Of a DNA stretch of 64,000 nt, positions 6,869-16,239 are shown piece after piece. A program made the translations under genes and the position numbers. The stretch comes from Wenjunlia vitaminophila DSM 41686 (GTDB lineage: Bacteria; Actinomycetota; Actinomycetes; Streptomycetales; Streptomycetaceae): positions 32,906 through 96,905 of the forward strand of contig NZ_KB904660.1 of the NCBI RefSeq assembly GCF_000380165.1. Reading direction: 5' to 3'. The number at the start of each line of letters is the position of its first letter. The stretch's first letter is position 1. The notes beneath the pieces are model-generated. The model saw nothing but the letters and a program-made list of their open reading frames with translations, did no database searches and was not told the DNA's origin.

Positions 6869-8362
6869 CTAGGCCGCCGCGTCGAAGGCGGACTTGCGTG
6901 CGGACGCGCGCCTGGTCGCCGGAGCGGGGCGGCGTCGGCCTCGTGGGGAGGCGCCGCGCTTGGGGGGTTCGACCACCGGTGCGGAGATGACGACCGGGAT
7001 ACCGGACGGTGCCTGGGCGCCGGTGATCCGGTGCAGGGCCTCGTCGCCGGAGTGGACCTGGGTGGTCTGCGGCCGGATGCCGGCGTCCGACATGAGGCGG
7101 ACCATGGCTTGGCGCTGGTTCGGTGTGACGAGGGTGACGACGCTGCCGGACTGGCCGGCGCGAGCGGTTCGGCCGCCGCGGTGGAGGTAGTCCTTGTGGT
7201 CGGTCGGCGGGTCCACGTTGACGACCAGGTCGAGGTCGTCGACGTGGATGCCGCGCGCCGCGACATTGGTCGCGACCAGCACGCTGACGTGACCCGTCTT
7301 GAACTGCGCCAGCGTGCGGGTGCGCTGCGGCTGCGACTTGCCGCCGTGCAGCGCGGCGGCCCGTACCCCGCTGTTGAGCAGGTCCTGGGTGAGCCGGTCG
7401 ACGGCGCGCTTGGTGTCCAAGAACATGATCACGCGGCCGTCGCGGGCGGCGATCTCCGTCGTGGTGGTGTGCTTGTCGGCGCCGTGGACGTGCAGGACGT
7501 GGTGCTCCATCGTCGTGACCGCACCGGCCGACGGGTCGACCGAGTGCACCACGGGGTCGGTCAGGTAGCGGCGCACCAGCAGGTCCACGTTACGGTCCAG
7601 GGTGGCGGAGAACAGCATCCGCTGCCCCTCCGGACGAACCTGGTCGAGCAGCGCGGTGACCTGCGGCATGAACCCCATGTCAGCCATCTGGTCGGCCTCG
7701 TCCAGGACTGTGCTGCCCACCTGGTCCAGTCGGCAGTCGCCACGGTCGATGAGGTCCTTGAGCCGGCCAGGGGTCGCGACGACGATCTCGGCGCCGCCTC
7801 GCAGCGCGCCGGCCTGCTTGCCGATCGACATCCCGCCCACCACCGTGGCCAGCCGCAGCCTGACGGTTCGGGCATACGGAGTGAGCGCGTCGGTCACCTG
7901 CTGCGCCAGCTCACGCGTCGGTACGAGGACCAGCCCCAGCGGCTGGCGGGGCTGGGCGCGCTGTCCGGCGGTACGGGCGAGCAGGGCGAGGCCGAAGGCA
8001 AGGGTCTTGCCGGAACCGGTGCGCCCGCGGCCCAGGACGTCACGGCCCGCCAGGGAGTTCGGCAGGGTCGCGGCCTGGATGGGGAACGGTGCGCTCACAC
8101 CCTGCCTGCCGAGCTCGGCCAGCAACTGCTTGGGCATGGAGAGTTCGGCGAAGCCCTCAACTGCGGGCAGCGCGGGGGTGACCGTCGTGGGGAGTGCGAA
8201 CTCACCCCGCACGGCGGCCGTCCTGCGGCCGTGACCGCCGGAACGGGCAGGCCCGCCGGAACGGCGCGCCGCCGGCGAGCCGAAGCGGCTGCCGCCCTTC
8301 CCCGCGTGGGCACCGCCCTTACGGGTGCGGGACGAGCGGTCGTTCGTGTGACTGCGGTTCAT
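6869..8362 (-). CDS. DEAD-box ATP-dependent RNA helicase
   Basis: A 497-residue protein with all helicase motifs: Q motif PFPIQ (93-97), Walker A GRTGSGKT (113-120), Ia PTRELAQ (148-154), Ib TPGR (197-200), II DEAD (221-224), III SAT (252-254), V TNVAARGIHVDD (365-376) and VI HRGGRTARAG (394-403). The basic N-terminal 50 residues and the Arg/Ala-rich tail after residue 455 are likely RNA-binding extensions. It unwinds structured RNA, typically for ribosome assembly or cold adaptation. It lies downstream of a cold-shock protein gene. The start at 8362 is fixed by AAGGAAGG 6 nt upstream, and this ribosome binding site is partly buried in a 9-bp hairpin (8371-8397). Confidence 0.93.
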   Translation of the reverse strand: MNRSHTNDRSSRTRKGGAHAGKGGSRFGSPAARRSGGPARSGGHGRRTAAVRGEFALPTTVTPALPAVEGFAELSMPKQLLAELGRQGVSAPFPIQAATLPNSLAGRDVLGRGRTGSGKTLAFGLALLARTAGQRAQPRQPLGLVLVPTRELAQQVTDALTPYARTVRLRLATVVGGMSIGKQAGALRGGAEIVVATPGRLKDLIDRGDCRLDQVGSTVLDEADQMADMGFMPQVTALLDQVRPEGQRMLFSATLDRNVDLLVRRYLTDPVVHSVDPSAGAVTTMEHHVLHVHGADKHTTTTEIAARDGRVIMFLDTKRAVDRLTQDLLNSGVRAAALHGGKSQPQRTRTLAQFKTGHVSVLVATNVAARGIHVDDLDLVVNVDPPTDHKDYLHRGGRTARAGQSGSVVTLVTPNQRQAMVRLMSDAGIRPQTTQVHSGDEALHRITGAQAPSGIPVVISAPVVEPPKRGASPRGRRRPAPATRRASARKSAFDAAA

Positions 8363-8370
8363 GCGGAACC

Positions 8371-8397
8371 TTCCTTGATGCGGCGCATATCAAGGAA
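8371..8397 (-). promoter_or_regulatory. Hairpin sequestering the helicase ribosome binding site
   Basis: TTCCTTGAT (8371-8379) and ATCAAGGAA (8389-8397) form a perfect 9-bp inverted repeat with a 9-nt loop. Read on the mRNA (minus) strand, the 3' arm contains AAGGAA of the AAGGAAGG ribosome binding site, 6 nt from the ATG at 8362. Pairing would hide the site, a design seen in RNA thermosensors and structure-gated starts. Confidence 0.6.
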
Positions 8398-8640
8398 TCC
8401 CCGCAGCGGTGAGCGGCATGGAGAATTGCAAGTATGGGCCGGTGGTAATAGCAAGCACGCTGGCCGATGGAAATCCACGCGGGCGTAGGTGCCGAAATTG
8501 GTGACGCGGGAGTGCGTGAAGATCCGGGCGCCGACTGCGGTGTAGCTCTTAAGGATGCGCCTGCGTCCCTGAACGGGATCTGTGCGTGGTGGGACTGTGG
8601 ATCGCTCCGCGGCCGGTGGGACCGTCGCGGGAAACGCGTG

Positions 8641-8680
8641 TAGCTGGCGCCCGCACCCCGAAGGATGCGGGCGCCAGCTA
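8641..8680 (-). terminator. Terminator of the cold-shock protein gene
   Basis: Perfect 15-bp inverted repeat: TAGCTGGCGCCCGCA (8641-8655) with TGCGGGCGCCAGCTA (8666-8680), 10-nt loop, 17 nt beyond the cold-shock stop codon. No T-run. Confidence 0.75.
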
Positions 8681-8697
8681 CGAAGTTCGCGTCGGCG

Positions 8698-8901
8698 TCA
8701 GGCAAGAACGATGTTCTCGGCCGTCGGGCCCTTCTGGCCCTGCGCGATGTCGAAGGTCACCTTCTGGCCCTCGAGCAGCTCACGGAAGCCCTGGGCGGAG
8801 ATGTTCGAGTAGTGGGCGAACACGTCAGGGCCGCCACCGTCCTGCTCGATGAACCCGAAACCTTTTTCCGCGTTGAACCACTTCACGGTACCACTAGCCA
8901 T
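8698..8901 (-). CDS. Cold-shock protein (CspA family)
   Basis: A 67-residue single cold-shock domain, the normal length. It begins [13 protein letters not shown]1 is KGFGFI (residues 13-18) and RNP2 is VFAHY (27-31). The ATG at 8901 follows AAAGGAG; the longer upstream extension of the frame has no similarity and is leader. It binds single-stranded RNA/DNA as a chaperone, and with the neighbouring DEAD-box helicase it fits a cold or translation-stress module. A long untranslated leader (about 190 nt if the promoter at 9100-9129 is used) is typical of cold-inducible csp mRNAs. Confidence 0.95.
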   Translation of the reverse strand: MASGTVKWFNAEKGFGFIEQDGGGPDVFAHYSNISAQGFRELLEGQKVTFDIAQGQKGPTAENIVLA

Positions 8902-9311
8902 GTCATGTCTCCTTTGGGGCAGTGCAACGGAATCCGCACCGCGCGGACGCCGTGTCGCCGCGATGATTACCCGCCCCGGAAAACGACCGGAAATACAAAA
9001 CGCTCCCGCCGGCAGGAGCCGAGTGGGGGCACTTGAAGTTTTGGGAACCACAACTGCAACTGAGGTCGACAGTAGCACGCCGCAGCCGCCTTCGCCGGTT
9101 ACATAATTCCACTCCGCTCACTGCGGCAAAAACTCTCACCACGCGGTCCTGCAAACTCTCATCTCGCGAGCACAGACCACGGAGCAGCACACCCCGCGTT
9201 TCGTCCTCGTCCCCGCCCCCAGCGCTCCGCGGCGAACCGGAGGCCCCCGTCCCCGCCGACCAGCACCCCGCCCGCAGGCGGAGTGCGTCTGTGCAGGTCA
9301 GAGCTAGATCC
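8902..9311 (-). other. Leader and promoter region of the cold-shock gene
   Basis: About 410 nt between the cold-shock ATG and the sdaA stop. Its right half (9131-9311) shows nothing distinctive. The left half is probably the untranslated csp leader. It is less GC-rich than its surroundings and has no ORF that I accept. Confidence 0.5.
9100..9129 (-). promoter_or_regulatory. Candidate promoter of the cold-shock gene
   Basis: On the minus strand TTGCCG (9124-9129) and TATGTA (9100-9105) are separated by 18 nt. This gives a start near 9093 and a leader of about 190 nt. Reasonable but unproven. Confidence 0.4.
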
Positions 9312-10694
9312 TCAGCACTCGATCACGTTCACGGCGAGTCCGCCGCGCGCCGTCTCCTTGTACTTGACCTTCATGTCGGCACCCGTCTCTTTCATAGTCT
9401 TGATGACCTTGTCCAGGGAGACGTGGTGGCGGCCGTCACCGCGCAGGGCCATGCGGGCGGCGGTGACCGCCTTGACCGAGGCCATGCCGTTGCGTTCGAT
9501 GCACGGGATCTGGACCAGGCCGCCGACCGGGTCGCAGGTGAGGCCGAGGTTGTGTTCCATGCCGATCTCGGCGGCGTTCTCCACCTGCTCAGGACTGCCG
9601 CCCAGGACCTCCGCGAGACCGCCGGCCGCCATGGAGCAGGCGGCCCCCACCTCGCCCTGGCAGCCCACCTCGGCCCCGGAGATGGACGCGTTCTCCTTGA
9701 AGAGCATGCCGATGGCGCCCGCGGCGAGCAGGAAGCGCACCACCCCGTCGTCGTCGGCACCGGGGACGAACTCGGTGTAGTAGTGCAACACGGCGGGGAT
9801 GATCCCGGCGGCGCCGTTGGTGGGGGCGGTCACGACCCGTCCGCCGGCGGCGTTCTCCTCGTTGACGGCCATGGCGTAGAGGGTGACCCACTCCATGGCG
9901 CGGCTGACCGGGTCGCCCTCGGAGCGCAGGGCGCGGGCCGCGGTGGCGGCCCGGCGGCGGACCTTCAGGCCGCCGGGCAGGATGCCCTCGCGGGACATGC
10001 CGCGGGCGACACAGGCCCGCATCACCTGCCAGATCTCCAAGAGCCCCGCCCGGACCTCCTCCTCGGTCCGCCAGGCCAGCTCGTTCTGGAGCATCAGGGC
10101 CGAGATGGACAGGCCGGTCTCCCGGGCCAGGCGCAGCAGTTCGTCGCCGGTCCGGAACGGGTGGGTCAGCACTGTGTCGTCGGGCCTGAAGCGCTTCTCG
10201 CCGAGCGCGTCCTGGTCCACCACGAAACCGCCGCCGACCGAGTAGTAGGTCTTCTCGAGCAGCGGCTGCCCCGTGAGGGCGAAGGCGCGCAGGACCATGC
10301 CGTTGGCGTGGTACGGCAGCGAGCGGCGGCGGTGCAGGACGAGGTGGCTCTGCTCGTCGAAGTCGATCTCGTGGGTGGCGCCTATCTCGGTGGCCAGCAG
10401 GCGCAGCCGGCCGGTGGACCGGATTCTGGCCACCTCGGCGTCGGCCCGGTCCACGTCCACCGTCCGCGGGACGTGCCCCTCGAGTCCGAGCAGCACCGCC
10501 TTCGGGGTCCCGTGGCCGTGGCCGGTCGCCCCGAGCGAGCCGAAGAGCTCGGCCCGCACCGAGGCGGTCTGGGCCAGCAACCCGTCCTTCTTCAGTCGCC
10601 AGGCGAACATCGACGCCGCCCGCATCGGCCCCACGGTGTGGGAACTCGAAGGGCCGATGCCCACGGAGAAGAGATCGAACACGCTGATGGCCAC
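9312..10694 (-). CDS. sdaA: L-serine ammonia-lyase (serine deaminase), iron-sulfur type
   Basis: A 460-residue single-chain enzyme that converts L-serine to pyruvate and ammonia. I chose the GTG at 10694 because GGAG lies 6 nt upstream and the protein then opens [26 protein letters not shown], the standard N-terminus with the SSSHT signature. Cys residues for the [4Fe-4S] cluster lie in [16 protein letters not shown] and in [16 protein letters not shown]. It is the last gene of the gcvT-gcvH-glyA-sdaA series on this strand, starting 133 nt after glyA ends. The group disposes of glycine via serine to pyruvate and C1 units. Confidence 0.95.
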   Translation of the reverse strand: MAISVFDLFSVGIGPSSSHTVGPMRAASMFAWRLKKDGLLAQTASVRAELFGSLGATGHGHGTPKAVLLGLEGHVPRTVDVDRADAEVARIRSTGRLRLLATEIGATHEIDFDEQSHLVLHRRRSLPYHANGMVLRAFALTGQPLLEKTYYSVGGGFVVDQDALGEKRFRPDDTVLTHPFRTGDELLRLARETGLSISALMLQNELAWRTEEEVRAGLLEIWQVMRACVARGMSREGILPGGLKVRRRAATAARALRSEGDPVSRAMEWVTLYAMAVNEENAAGGRVVTAPTNGAAGIIPAVLHYYTEFVPGADDDGVVRFLLAAGAIGMLFKENASISGAEVGCQGEVGAACSMAAGGLAEVLGGSPEQVENAAEIGMEHNLGLTCDPVGGLVQIPCIERNGMASVKAVTAARMALRGDGRHHVSLDKVIKTMKETGADMKVKYKETARGGLAVNVIEC

Positions 10695-10826
10695 GGAGAC
10701 TCCGTTGTCGGTGGTGGGGTGCCTGACGAGGGACACGCGACGGGGCACCGCTTCGGTCCAGTGTGCGTCACCGGACGCGTCGGCGCGGTGCCCCGCCGCG
10801 CCGAACGCCACCGCCTGCTGGATCGG

Positions 10827-12110
10827 TCACAGGGACGGGTACAGCGGGTGCCCCTCGGCGAGCGCGGTGACCCTCGACCGCAGTTGCCGTGCCGTCGCGT
10901 CGTCGAAGCCCGGCTTCAGGGCCTCCGCGATGACGTCCGAGACCTCACGGAAGTCGGCCTCCTGGAACCCGCGGGTGGCCAGGGCCGGGGTGCCGATCCG
11001 GAGTCCGGAGGTGACCATGGGGGGCCGCGGGTCGAACGGGACGGCGTTGCGGTTGACCGTGATGCCGGCCGTGTGCAGGCGGTCCTCGGCCTGCCGCCCG
11101 TCGAGTTCGGACGCGCGCAGGTCCACCAGGACCAGGTGCACGTCGGTGCCGCCGGTCAGCACGGACACGCCCGCATCGACGGCGTCCGCCTGGGTGAGGC
11201 GTTCGGCCAACAGGCCAGCGCCCCTCAGGGTGCGCTGCTGGCGCTCCCGGAACTGCTCGGAGGCGGCGGCCTTGAACGCCACGGCCTTGGCCGCGATCAC
11301 ATGCTCCAGCGGGCCGCCCTGCTGCCCCGGGAACACCGCGGAATTGATCTTCTTGGCGTACTCGTCACGGCAGAGGATCACCCCGCCGCGGGGCCCGCCG
11401 AGGGTCTTGTGCGTGGTGGTGGTCACCACGTCGGCGTACGGGACGGGGGACGGGTGCAGCCCGGCGGCGACCAGGCCGGCGAAGTGGGCCATGTCCACCA
11501 TGAGGTACGCACCGACCTCGTCGGCGATGGCCCGGAAGGCGGCGAAGTCGAGCTGCCGGGGGTACGCGGACCACCCCGCGATGATCAGTTTGGGGCGGTG
11601 CTCCTTGGCGAGCCGCTCCACCTCCTCCATGTCCACCCGGTGGGTCTCGGCGTCCACGTGGTAGGCGACGACGTTGTAGAGCTTGCCGGAGAAGTTGATC
11701 CGCATCCCGTGCGTCAGGTGCCCGCCGTGGGCGAGGTCCAGGCCCAGGATGGTGTCGCCCGGCTGGAGCAGGGCGAACATCGCCGCCGCGTTGGCCTGGG
11801 CGCCGGAGTGCGGCTGCACGTTGGCCGCCTCCGCCCCGAACAGCGCGGTGACCCGGTCGATGGCGAGCCGCTCGATCACGTCGACGTGTTCGCACCCGCC
11901 GTAGTAGCGGCGGCCAGGGTAGCCCTCGGCGTACTTGTTGGTGAGGACGGAGCCCTGCGCCTGGAGCACCGCCACCGGGGCGAAGTTCTCCGAGGCGATC
12001 ATCTCAAGCGTGGACTGCTGGCGGTGCAGCTCAGCGTCGACGGCGGCGGCGACCTCGGGGTCGAACTCGTGCAGCGGACTGTTCAGCATCGACTGGGGGG
12101 TCATGGACAT
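10827..12110 (-). CDS. glyA: Serine hydroxymethyltransferase
   Basis: A 427-residue PLP enzyme interconverting serine plus THF with glycine plus methylene-THF. The PLP lysine is in [14 protein letters not shown], and [15 protein letters not shown] and HSGAQANAA are visible. The start at 12110 has AAGGAA 5 nt upstream; a second ATG two codons later (12104) is possible. With gcvT and gcvH it couples glycine cleavage to serine synthesis, and sdaA follows it. A very strong hairpin (12233-12280) sits between gcvH and glyA and may set the ratio of the two. Confidence 0.96.
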   Translation of the reverse strand: MSMTPQSMLNSPLHEFDPEVAAAVDAELHRQQSTLEMIASENFAPVAVLQAQGSVLTNKYAEGYPGRRYYGGCEHVDVIERLAIDRVTALFGAEAANVQPHSGAQANAAAMFALLQPGDTILGLDLAHGGHLTHGMRINFSGKLYNVVAYHVDAETHRVDMEEVERLAKEHRPKLIIAGWSAYPRQLDFAAFRAIADEVGAYLMVDMAHFAGLVAAGLHPSPVPYADVVTTTTHKTLGGPRGGVILCRDEYAKKINSAVFPGQQGGPLEHVIAAKAVAFKAAASEQFRERQQRTLRGAGLLAERLTQADAVDAGVSVLTGGTDVHLVLVDLRASELDGRQAEDRLHTAGITVNRNAVPFDPRPPMVTSGLRIGTPALATRGFQEADFREVSDVIAEALKPGFDDATARQLRSRVTALAEGHPLYPSL

Positions 12111-12232
12111 GGGTTCCTTCTGGGTGTGTTCCCGCGGGGGTGGGGGAGCGGCAGGCATGGGCGGTGTCCGGGGCCGGGGTGCCGGGTTGGACGGGGAACG
12201 GTGCGGCCGGTGGTGCCGGTCCGGATGGTGCC

Positions 12233-12280
12233 GGTGTCCTGTTCCGGCGCCCGTCGGTGGGGGCGCCGGAACAGGACACC
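12233..12280. terminator. 20-bp stem-loop between gcvH and glyA
   Basis: Perfect 20-bp inverted repeat: arms 12233-12252 and 12261-12280, with an 8-nt loop. It lies 73 nt after the gcvH stop and 123 nt before the glyA start, both on the minus strand. It could be a partial terminator or an mRNA-stabilising element. Confidence 0.7.
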
Positions 12281-12352
12281 GCTGTGGTCCGGGGCGGATG
12301 ACCGTGCTGTGCTCCGGGGCGGATGCAGGGCGGGCCGACCGGACCGGGCGGG

Positions 12353-12730
12353 TCAGGACTGGGTGAAGGCGTCGTACTCGTCGGCGCCGAGCAGGTCGGT
12401 CGGCTCCTCGGACACCCGCACCTTGAACAGCCAGCCGCTCTCGTAGGGCCCCGAGTTGACCAGGGCCGGCGCGTCCACCACGTCCTGGTTGATCTCGGTG
12501 ATCTCGCCGGAGACCGGGGAGTACAGCTCGCTCACCGACTTGGTGGACTCCAGTTCGCCGCAGACCTCGCCGGCGGAGACGGTGGCGCCCACCTGCGGCA
12601 GGTCGACGAAGACCACGTCGCCGAGGGCGTTGGCGGCGTGCTCGGTGATGCCCACGGTGGCCACGCCGTCCACGGTGGCGGACAGCCACTCGTGCTCCTT
12701 GCTGTAACGCAGGTTGTCTGGGGTGCTCAT
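12353..12730 (-). CDS. gcvH: Glycine cleavage system H protein
   Basis: A 125-residue lipoyl carrier. It opens [15 protein letters not shown] and carries the lipoylated lysine in [19 protein letters not shown] (Lys64). H protein shuttles the aminomethyl group between P, T and L proteins. The start at 12730 follows AGGAG at about 10 nt. It lies between gcvT and glyA; no gcvP is in the window, so the decarboxylase must be encoded elsewhere. Confidence 0.96.
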   Translation of the reverse strand: MSTPDNLRYSKEHEWLSATVDGVATVGITEHAANALGDVVFVDLPQVGATVSAGEVCGELESTKSVSELYSPVSGEITEINQDVVDAPALVNSGPYESGWLFKVRVSEEPTDLLGADEYDAFTQS

Positions 12731-13053
12731 GGCAGGGATTCTCCTGGATCGTGGGAGGTGGTCGTACGAGGGGGTCCAGGGGACCCGTTGGGAGTGTCCC
12801 CGGGAACGGGGTGCGGCCGGGATGGCGGCCACGGTGTTCACCGACCCGGGTGGCTCCCGGTTGCCCGGTTGCCCGGTTGCCCGGTTGCCCGGGGGACCGG
12901 GCCGGGGACGGCTGGGTCGGTTGGAGGAGGGAGGGGCGGAGCGGCGGCGCGACCGGGGCGGCCCGCTCCTGGCCGGTGGGTGGCCGCGCGGTCAGGGGCT
13001 GGTGGGTCGGCCGGCCCCGCGGTGCTGGGTGGGCGGGGCGCTTGGCCGTCCGG
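12731..13053. other. Intergenic region between gcvT and gcvH with a microsatellite
   Basis: 323 nt without a supported gene. It contains four consecutive copies of the 8-mer CCCGGTTG at 12856-12887, then a C/G-rich run. No ribosome binding site or family similarity supports the overlapping frames. Confidence 0.6.
12856..12887. repeat. 8-bp tandem repeat, 4 copies
   Basis: CCCGGTTG repeated four times without error, between gcvT and gcvH. Such short tracts change copy number by slippage. Confidence 0.85.
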
Positions 13054-14232
13054 TCAACGCGGGCGCTGGTAGAAGGGGAGCGCGACCACCCGGTGCGGTT
13101 CCAGGCCGCCACGGATGTCCACGGCGACCTCCGTGCCCGGCTCGCCGTGCTCGGCGTCCACGTACGCCATGGCGATCGGGCGGCCCAGGGTGGGCGATGG
13201 CGCGCCCGAGGTGACCTCGCCGACCACCGTTCCGTCCGGGGTGGTCACGCGGTAGCCGGCGCGGGGCACCCGCCGTCCCTCGGCGACCAGGCCGACCAGG
13301 GCCCTCCCGGGCGTTCCGGCAGCCGCCTCCGCGGCCCTGGCCAGGGCTTCGCGGCCGACGAAACGAACGTCCCCGGTGCCCTTGTCGAACCGGACCACCC
13401 GGCCGAGGCCGGCGTCGAAGGGCGTGGTGGCGTCGGTCAGTTCGTGCCCGTACAGCGGCATGCCGGCCTCGAGCCGCAGGGTGTCCCGGCAGGACAGGCC
13501 CGCGGGGACGAGCCCGTCGTCCGCTCCGGCGTCGGTCAACGCGTCCCACAGGCGCTCCGCGTCCCCCGGGGGGACGAACAGCTCGAAGCCGTCCTCGCCG
13601 GTGTAGCCGGTGCGGGCGATCAGCGCGGGGACACCGGCGACGGTCCCGGACAGACACGCGTAGTACCTCAGCCCGGCCAGGGGCGCGTCGGTGAGCCGAC
13701 CCAGGATGCCGGCGGCGGCCGGGCCCTGCACCGCGACCAGCGCGTAGGCGTCGCGGTCGTCGCGGAGTTCGGTGGCGTACCCGGCGACCCGCGACCGCAG
13801 TTCCGCAAGGACCCGCTCGGCGTTGGCCGCGTTCGCCACCACCAGGAACTCCTCGTCCCCGGTGCGGTAGACGATCAGGTCGTCGAGGATGCCGCCGTCC
13901 TCGGCGCACAGCATGGTGTAGCGGGCCCGCCCCACCGCCAGCGCGGACAGGTACCCGACCAGCGCGTGGTCGAGCGCCGCCCCCGCCCCGGGGCCGGTGA
14001 GGGTGATCTCCCCCATGTGGGACAGGTCGAAGAGGCCCGCCCGCTGGCGCACCGCGAGGTGCTCCTCGCGTTCGCTGCCGTAGCGGAGCGGCATGTCCCA
14101 ACCGGCGAACGGGGCGATGGTCGCGCCGAGCCGGCGGTGCACCGCGTCAAGCGGGGTCCTGCGGGGCGCGGACCCGGCCGTGGGCGGTGTGCCGTCACGC
14201 ATGTCGTTGGTGCTGCCTTGTTCGCTGGTCAT
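13054..14232 (-). CDS. gcvT: Glycine cleavage system T protein (aminomethyltransferase)
   Basis: A 392-residue enzyme that transfers the methylene group from aminomethylated H protein to THF and releases ammonia. The start at 14232 has CGGAG 7 nt upstream; the further upstream ATG (14283) lies inside the glycine riboswitch and is rejected. Recognised segments include [47 protein letters not shown] and the C-terminal [10 protein letters not shown]. It is the first gene after the riboswitch and leads the glycine/serine unit. Confidence 0.96.
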   Translation of the reverse strand: MTSEQGSTNDMRDGTPPTAGSAPRRTPLDAVHRRLGATIAPFAGWDMPLRYGSEREEHLAVRQRAGLFDLSHMGEITLTGPGAGAALDHALVGYLSALAVGRARYTMLCAEDGGILDDLIVYRTGDEEFLVVANAANAERVLAELRSRVAGYATELRDDRDAYALVAVQGPAAAGILGRLTDAPLAGLRYYACLSGTVAGVPALIARTGYTGEDGFELFVPPGDAERLWDALTDAGADDGLVPAGLSCRDTLRLEAGMPLYGHELTDATTPFDAGLGRVVRFDKGTGDVRFVGREALARAAEAAAGTPGRALVGLVAEGRRVPRAGYRVTTPDGTVVGEVTSGAPSPTLGRPIAMAYVDAEHGEPGTEVAVDIRGGLEPHRVVALPFYQRPR

Positions 14233-14276
14233 CACGGGCTCCGAGGTGGGCGTACGGGGAGGCGGGTCCTCCCCAT

Positions 14277-14484
14277 CTGTCATCGGAACCTGAGAGGTTC
14301 GCCGGGGCCAGCGAGGGGCCCGGCTTGCACCTTGGGTGGGACCGGTGGCCGGCAGGCCGAGGGTCCGCTTTTCAGAACTGCCTCGCCCACGCGGTTACGG
14401 TTGCCTGAGAGATTCCGGGGAGGACTTGCTCCTTCGGCGCCCCACGCACGACAACCGGCGTCGTGGACGGGGACTCTCCCGCGC
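14277..14484 (-). promoter_or_regulatory. Tandem glycine riboswitch controlling gcvT
   Basis: Read on the minus strand, two aptamers are visible. The first opens GCGGGAGAGTCC (near 14484), has CGCCGAAGGAGCAA and closes with GGAATCTCTCAGGCAAC. The second has AAGGTGCAAGCC and closes with GAACCTCTCAGGTTC followed by TGACAGA (to 14277). These are the hallmark glycine-aptamer motifs, in tandem, 44 nt upstream of the gcvT start. Glycine binding would be expected to raise expression of the cleavage genes. Confidence 0.93.
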
Positions 14485-14607
14485 GGCCTCGAACGGCCGG
14501 TATGGAATTGACCGGCACATCATCGCACAGCTCCGGTGCACCGTCGGGATACGCCATTACCCTTTCTTGGACGAGTCGGGGGATGACCTTGGGGGAAGGG
14601 CGAACCG

Positions 14608-15345
14608 GTGTGGTGGCGGAACGCAGGCATGACGACGGTGTGTGTCCCCGCGACGGGCGGAGGGGCCGCTCGCACCGCTTCGGGGCGGGCGTACGTCCCG
14701 TCGGCGCGGACCCGACAGGTGTGGCCTGACCGGGTGCTCGACCTCCGCCGCGGCCCGGGACCGCACCCGACGAGGGCGGTGCGCGCGCTGTGTTACCCGG
14801 TCGGCGACGTGGTGGTGGTCTCGGGGCTGCCGGGCAGCGGGAAGAGCACGCTGATCGACCGGACGGTCGCCGGCGCCCGCGGGACCGTGCGGTGCCTGGA
14901 CTCCCAGGAGGTGCGGGAGCGCTGGGAACGGCGGCTGCCGCGCTGGGTCCCCTACCTGGTGTACCGGCCGGTGGTCCGCGTCGCCCACTACTGCCGGCTG
15001 CTGCGCGCGGCCCGTTCCGGACTCAGCCTGGTGGTGCACGACTGCGGTTCTGTGCCCTGGGTGCGGTCGGGGCTGGCCCGTCTCGCGCGGCGACGGGGCC
15101 GGGGGATGCACCTGCTCGTCCTCGACGTGCCCCCCGAGGTGGCCGTCGAGGGACAGCGGGCGCGCGGGCGCCGGGTGTCCGACCACGCGTTCGCCCGGCA
15201 CCGGCGGGCCTGCCAGCGGCTGGTCGAGGGCGCCGTGCGGGCCGTTGGGGCCGCGGGCTCCGCCCTGCCCCCGGGGTGCGTCTCAGCGGTGCTGATCGAC
15301 CGGCCGGCCGCGCGTGAACTCCGCCGGATCTCCTTCGGGGGCTGA
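14608..15345 (+). CDS. P-loop ATP-binding (kinase-like AAA_33) protein
   Basis: A 245-residue protein if it starts at the GTG at 14608, which has GGGGGAAGGG 7 nt upstream; an ATG at 14629 is the alternative. The Walker A GLPGSGKST lies near residues 73-81, preceded by the hydrophobic strand VVVVS. The stretch LVVHDCGS and the later LVLDVP strand resemble nucleotide/polynucleotide kinase-type P-loop proteins (also zeta-toxin-like), with an Arg-rich lid region. The phosphate acceptor cannot be inferred. It is divergent from the glycine riboswitch and precedes two SseB-like genes, an order I recall from other actinomycetes. Confidence 0.7.
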   Translation: MWWRNAGMTTVCVPATGGGAARTASGRAYVPSARTRQVWPDRVLDLRRGPGPHPTRAVRALCYPVGDVVVVSGLPGSGKSTLIDRTVAGARGTVRCLDSQEVRERWERRLPRWVPYLVYRPVVRVAHYCRLLRAARSGLSLVVHDCGSVPWVRSGLARLARRRGRGMHLLVLDVPPEVAVEGQRARGRRVSDHAFARHRRACQRLVEGAVRAVGAAGSALPPGCVSAVLIDRPAARELRRISFGG

Positions 15346-15420
15346 ACACCGGCGCGGGGTTCCCGGACGGAGCTGGCAAGATCGGGGCGGAAGTGCGGAA
15401 CGGTACGCCGACGGGGTTCG

Positions 15421-16239
15421 GTGAGGGGCGGGTGGAGCGCGATGGGCATCCCGGCGCAGGGATACGGTGATTCGGTGGCCGGGTTCCCCAGCAACGAGCT
15501 CGAGCAGGTGCTGGCCGCGTCGGTGGGGCACCCGGAGGTCGCTCCCCGCCTGCTCCAGGCGCTGGCCGGGGCTCAGGTGTGGATACCGTTGCCGTCCGGC
15601 GGCGGCCCCGACAGCCCGGACCTGGACCTGCCCACCGTCGAGCTCGACGGGGTCACCTATGTGCCGGTGTTCAGCTCCCCCGAGCAGTTCCGGCGGGTCG
15701 CGGGGGCCATGCCCTGTGCCGTCGCGCCCATGTACGAGTTCGCCCGTGGCCTCCCGCCCCAGGTGGGCGTGGTGGTCAACCCCGACGGCGCGGTGGCGGT
15801 GCCCGTCCCGCCGGCCGCGGTTCCCGAGCTGTGCCGGAGCCCCGTCGACCCCCGGGCGGACGCCACCGACCCGACCGGCCACGGGGAGCTCAGGGCGGCG
15901 CGTCAGGGGGCCAGGGTGCGGCTGTGGGAGCCGGACTCGGCCAGCGAGCCGGTGGACTTCCTGGCGACCGCGGCGGGCGAGTTGGCGGTGACCCCGGTGG
16001 TGCTGTCCGCGCGGCGGGCGCTGGGCAGCGTCGAGGGAGGGCCCCCGGCGCTCTTCGTCGGGGTCGAGCTGGACCGCTGGCAGGAGGAGGACCGGGCTGC
16101 CGCGATGCAGGCCCTGGGCCGGGCGCTGGGCGTCGTCCCACTGCCCTGGGCGGTCAACTGCGTGCTGCTCGACATCGCCCAGGACCCGGTCGGTGACTGG
16201 ATGCTGGAGCGGGTGGAGCCGTTCTACACCCGCGAGTGA
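15421..16239 (+). CDS. SseB family protein
   Basis: A 272-residue protein (the GTG at 15421; an ATG at 15442 is possible). The N-terminal half (AGAQVWIPLPSGGG, VTYVPVFSSPEQFRR, GVVVNPDGAVAVPV) is an SseB N-terminal-type domain. The C-terminal half (FLATAAGELAVTPVVLSARRAL, ALFVGVELD) matches the SseB C-terminal domain. SseB was named for enhanced serine sensitivity in E. coli; its biochemical role is unknown. Its place beside glycine/serine degradation genes is suggestive. A second SseB-like gene follows. Confidence 0.7.
   Translation: MRGGWSAMGIPAQGYGDSVAGFPSNELEQVLAASVGHPEVAPRLLQALAGAQVWIPLPSGGGPDSPDLDLPTVELDGVTYVPVFSSPEQFRRVAGAMPCAVAPMYEFARGLPPQVGVVVNPDGAVAVPVPPAAVPELCRSPVDPRADATDPTGHGELRAARQGARVRLWEPDSASEPVDFLATAAGELAVTPVVLSARRALGSVEGGPPALFVGVELDRWQEEDRAAAMQALGRALGVVPLPWAVNCVLLDIAQDPVGDWMLERVEPFYTRE

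Larger units (their letters stand above)
8363..8697 (-). other. Intergenic region / leader of the DEAD-box helicase
   Basis: A 335-nt gap on the helicase side of the cold-shock gene with no ORF that I accept. It contains the cold-shock gene terminator (8641-8680) and the start-site hairpin (8371-8397). About 240 nt between them could be an untranslated leader; no clear -10/-35 pair was found. Confidence 0.5.

Noticed and set aside
9033..12446. 1137-codon plus-strand frame
   Set aside because: Antisense to sdaA and glyA, which have clear motifs and ribosome binding sites; the translation is low-complexity His/Gly/Val.
14233..14283. Upstream ATG (14283) as the gcvT start
   Set aside because: It lies inside the second aptamer of the glycine riboswitch and the extra 17 residues match nothing; 14232 has a good ribosome binding site.
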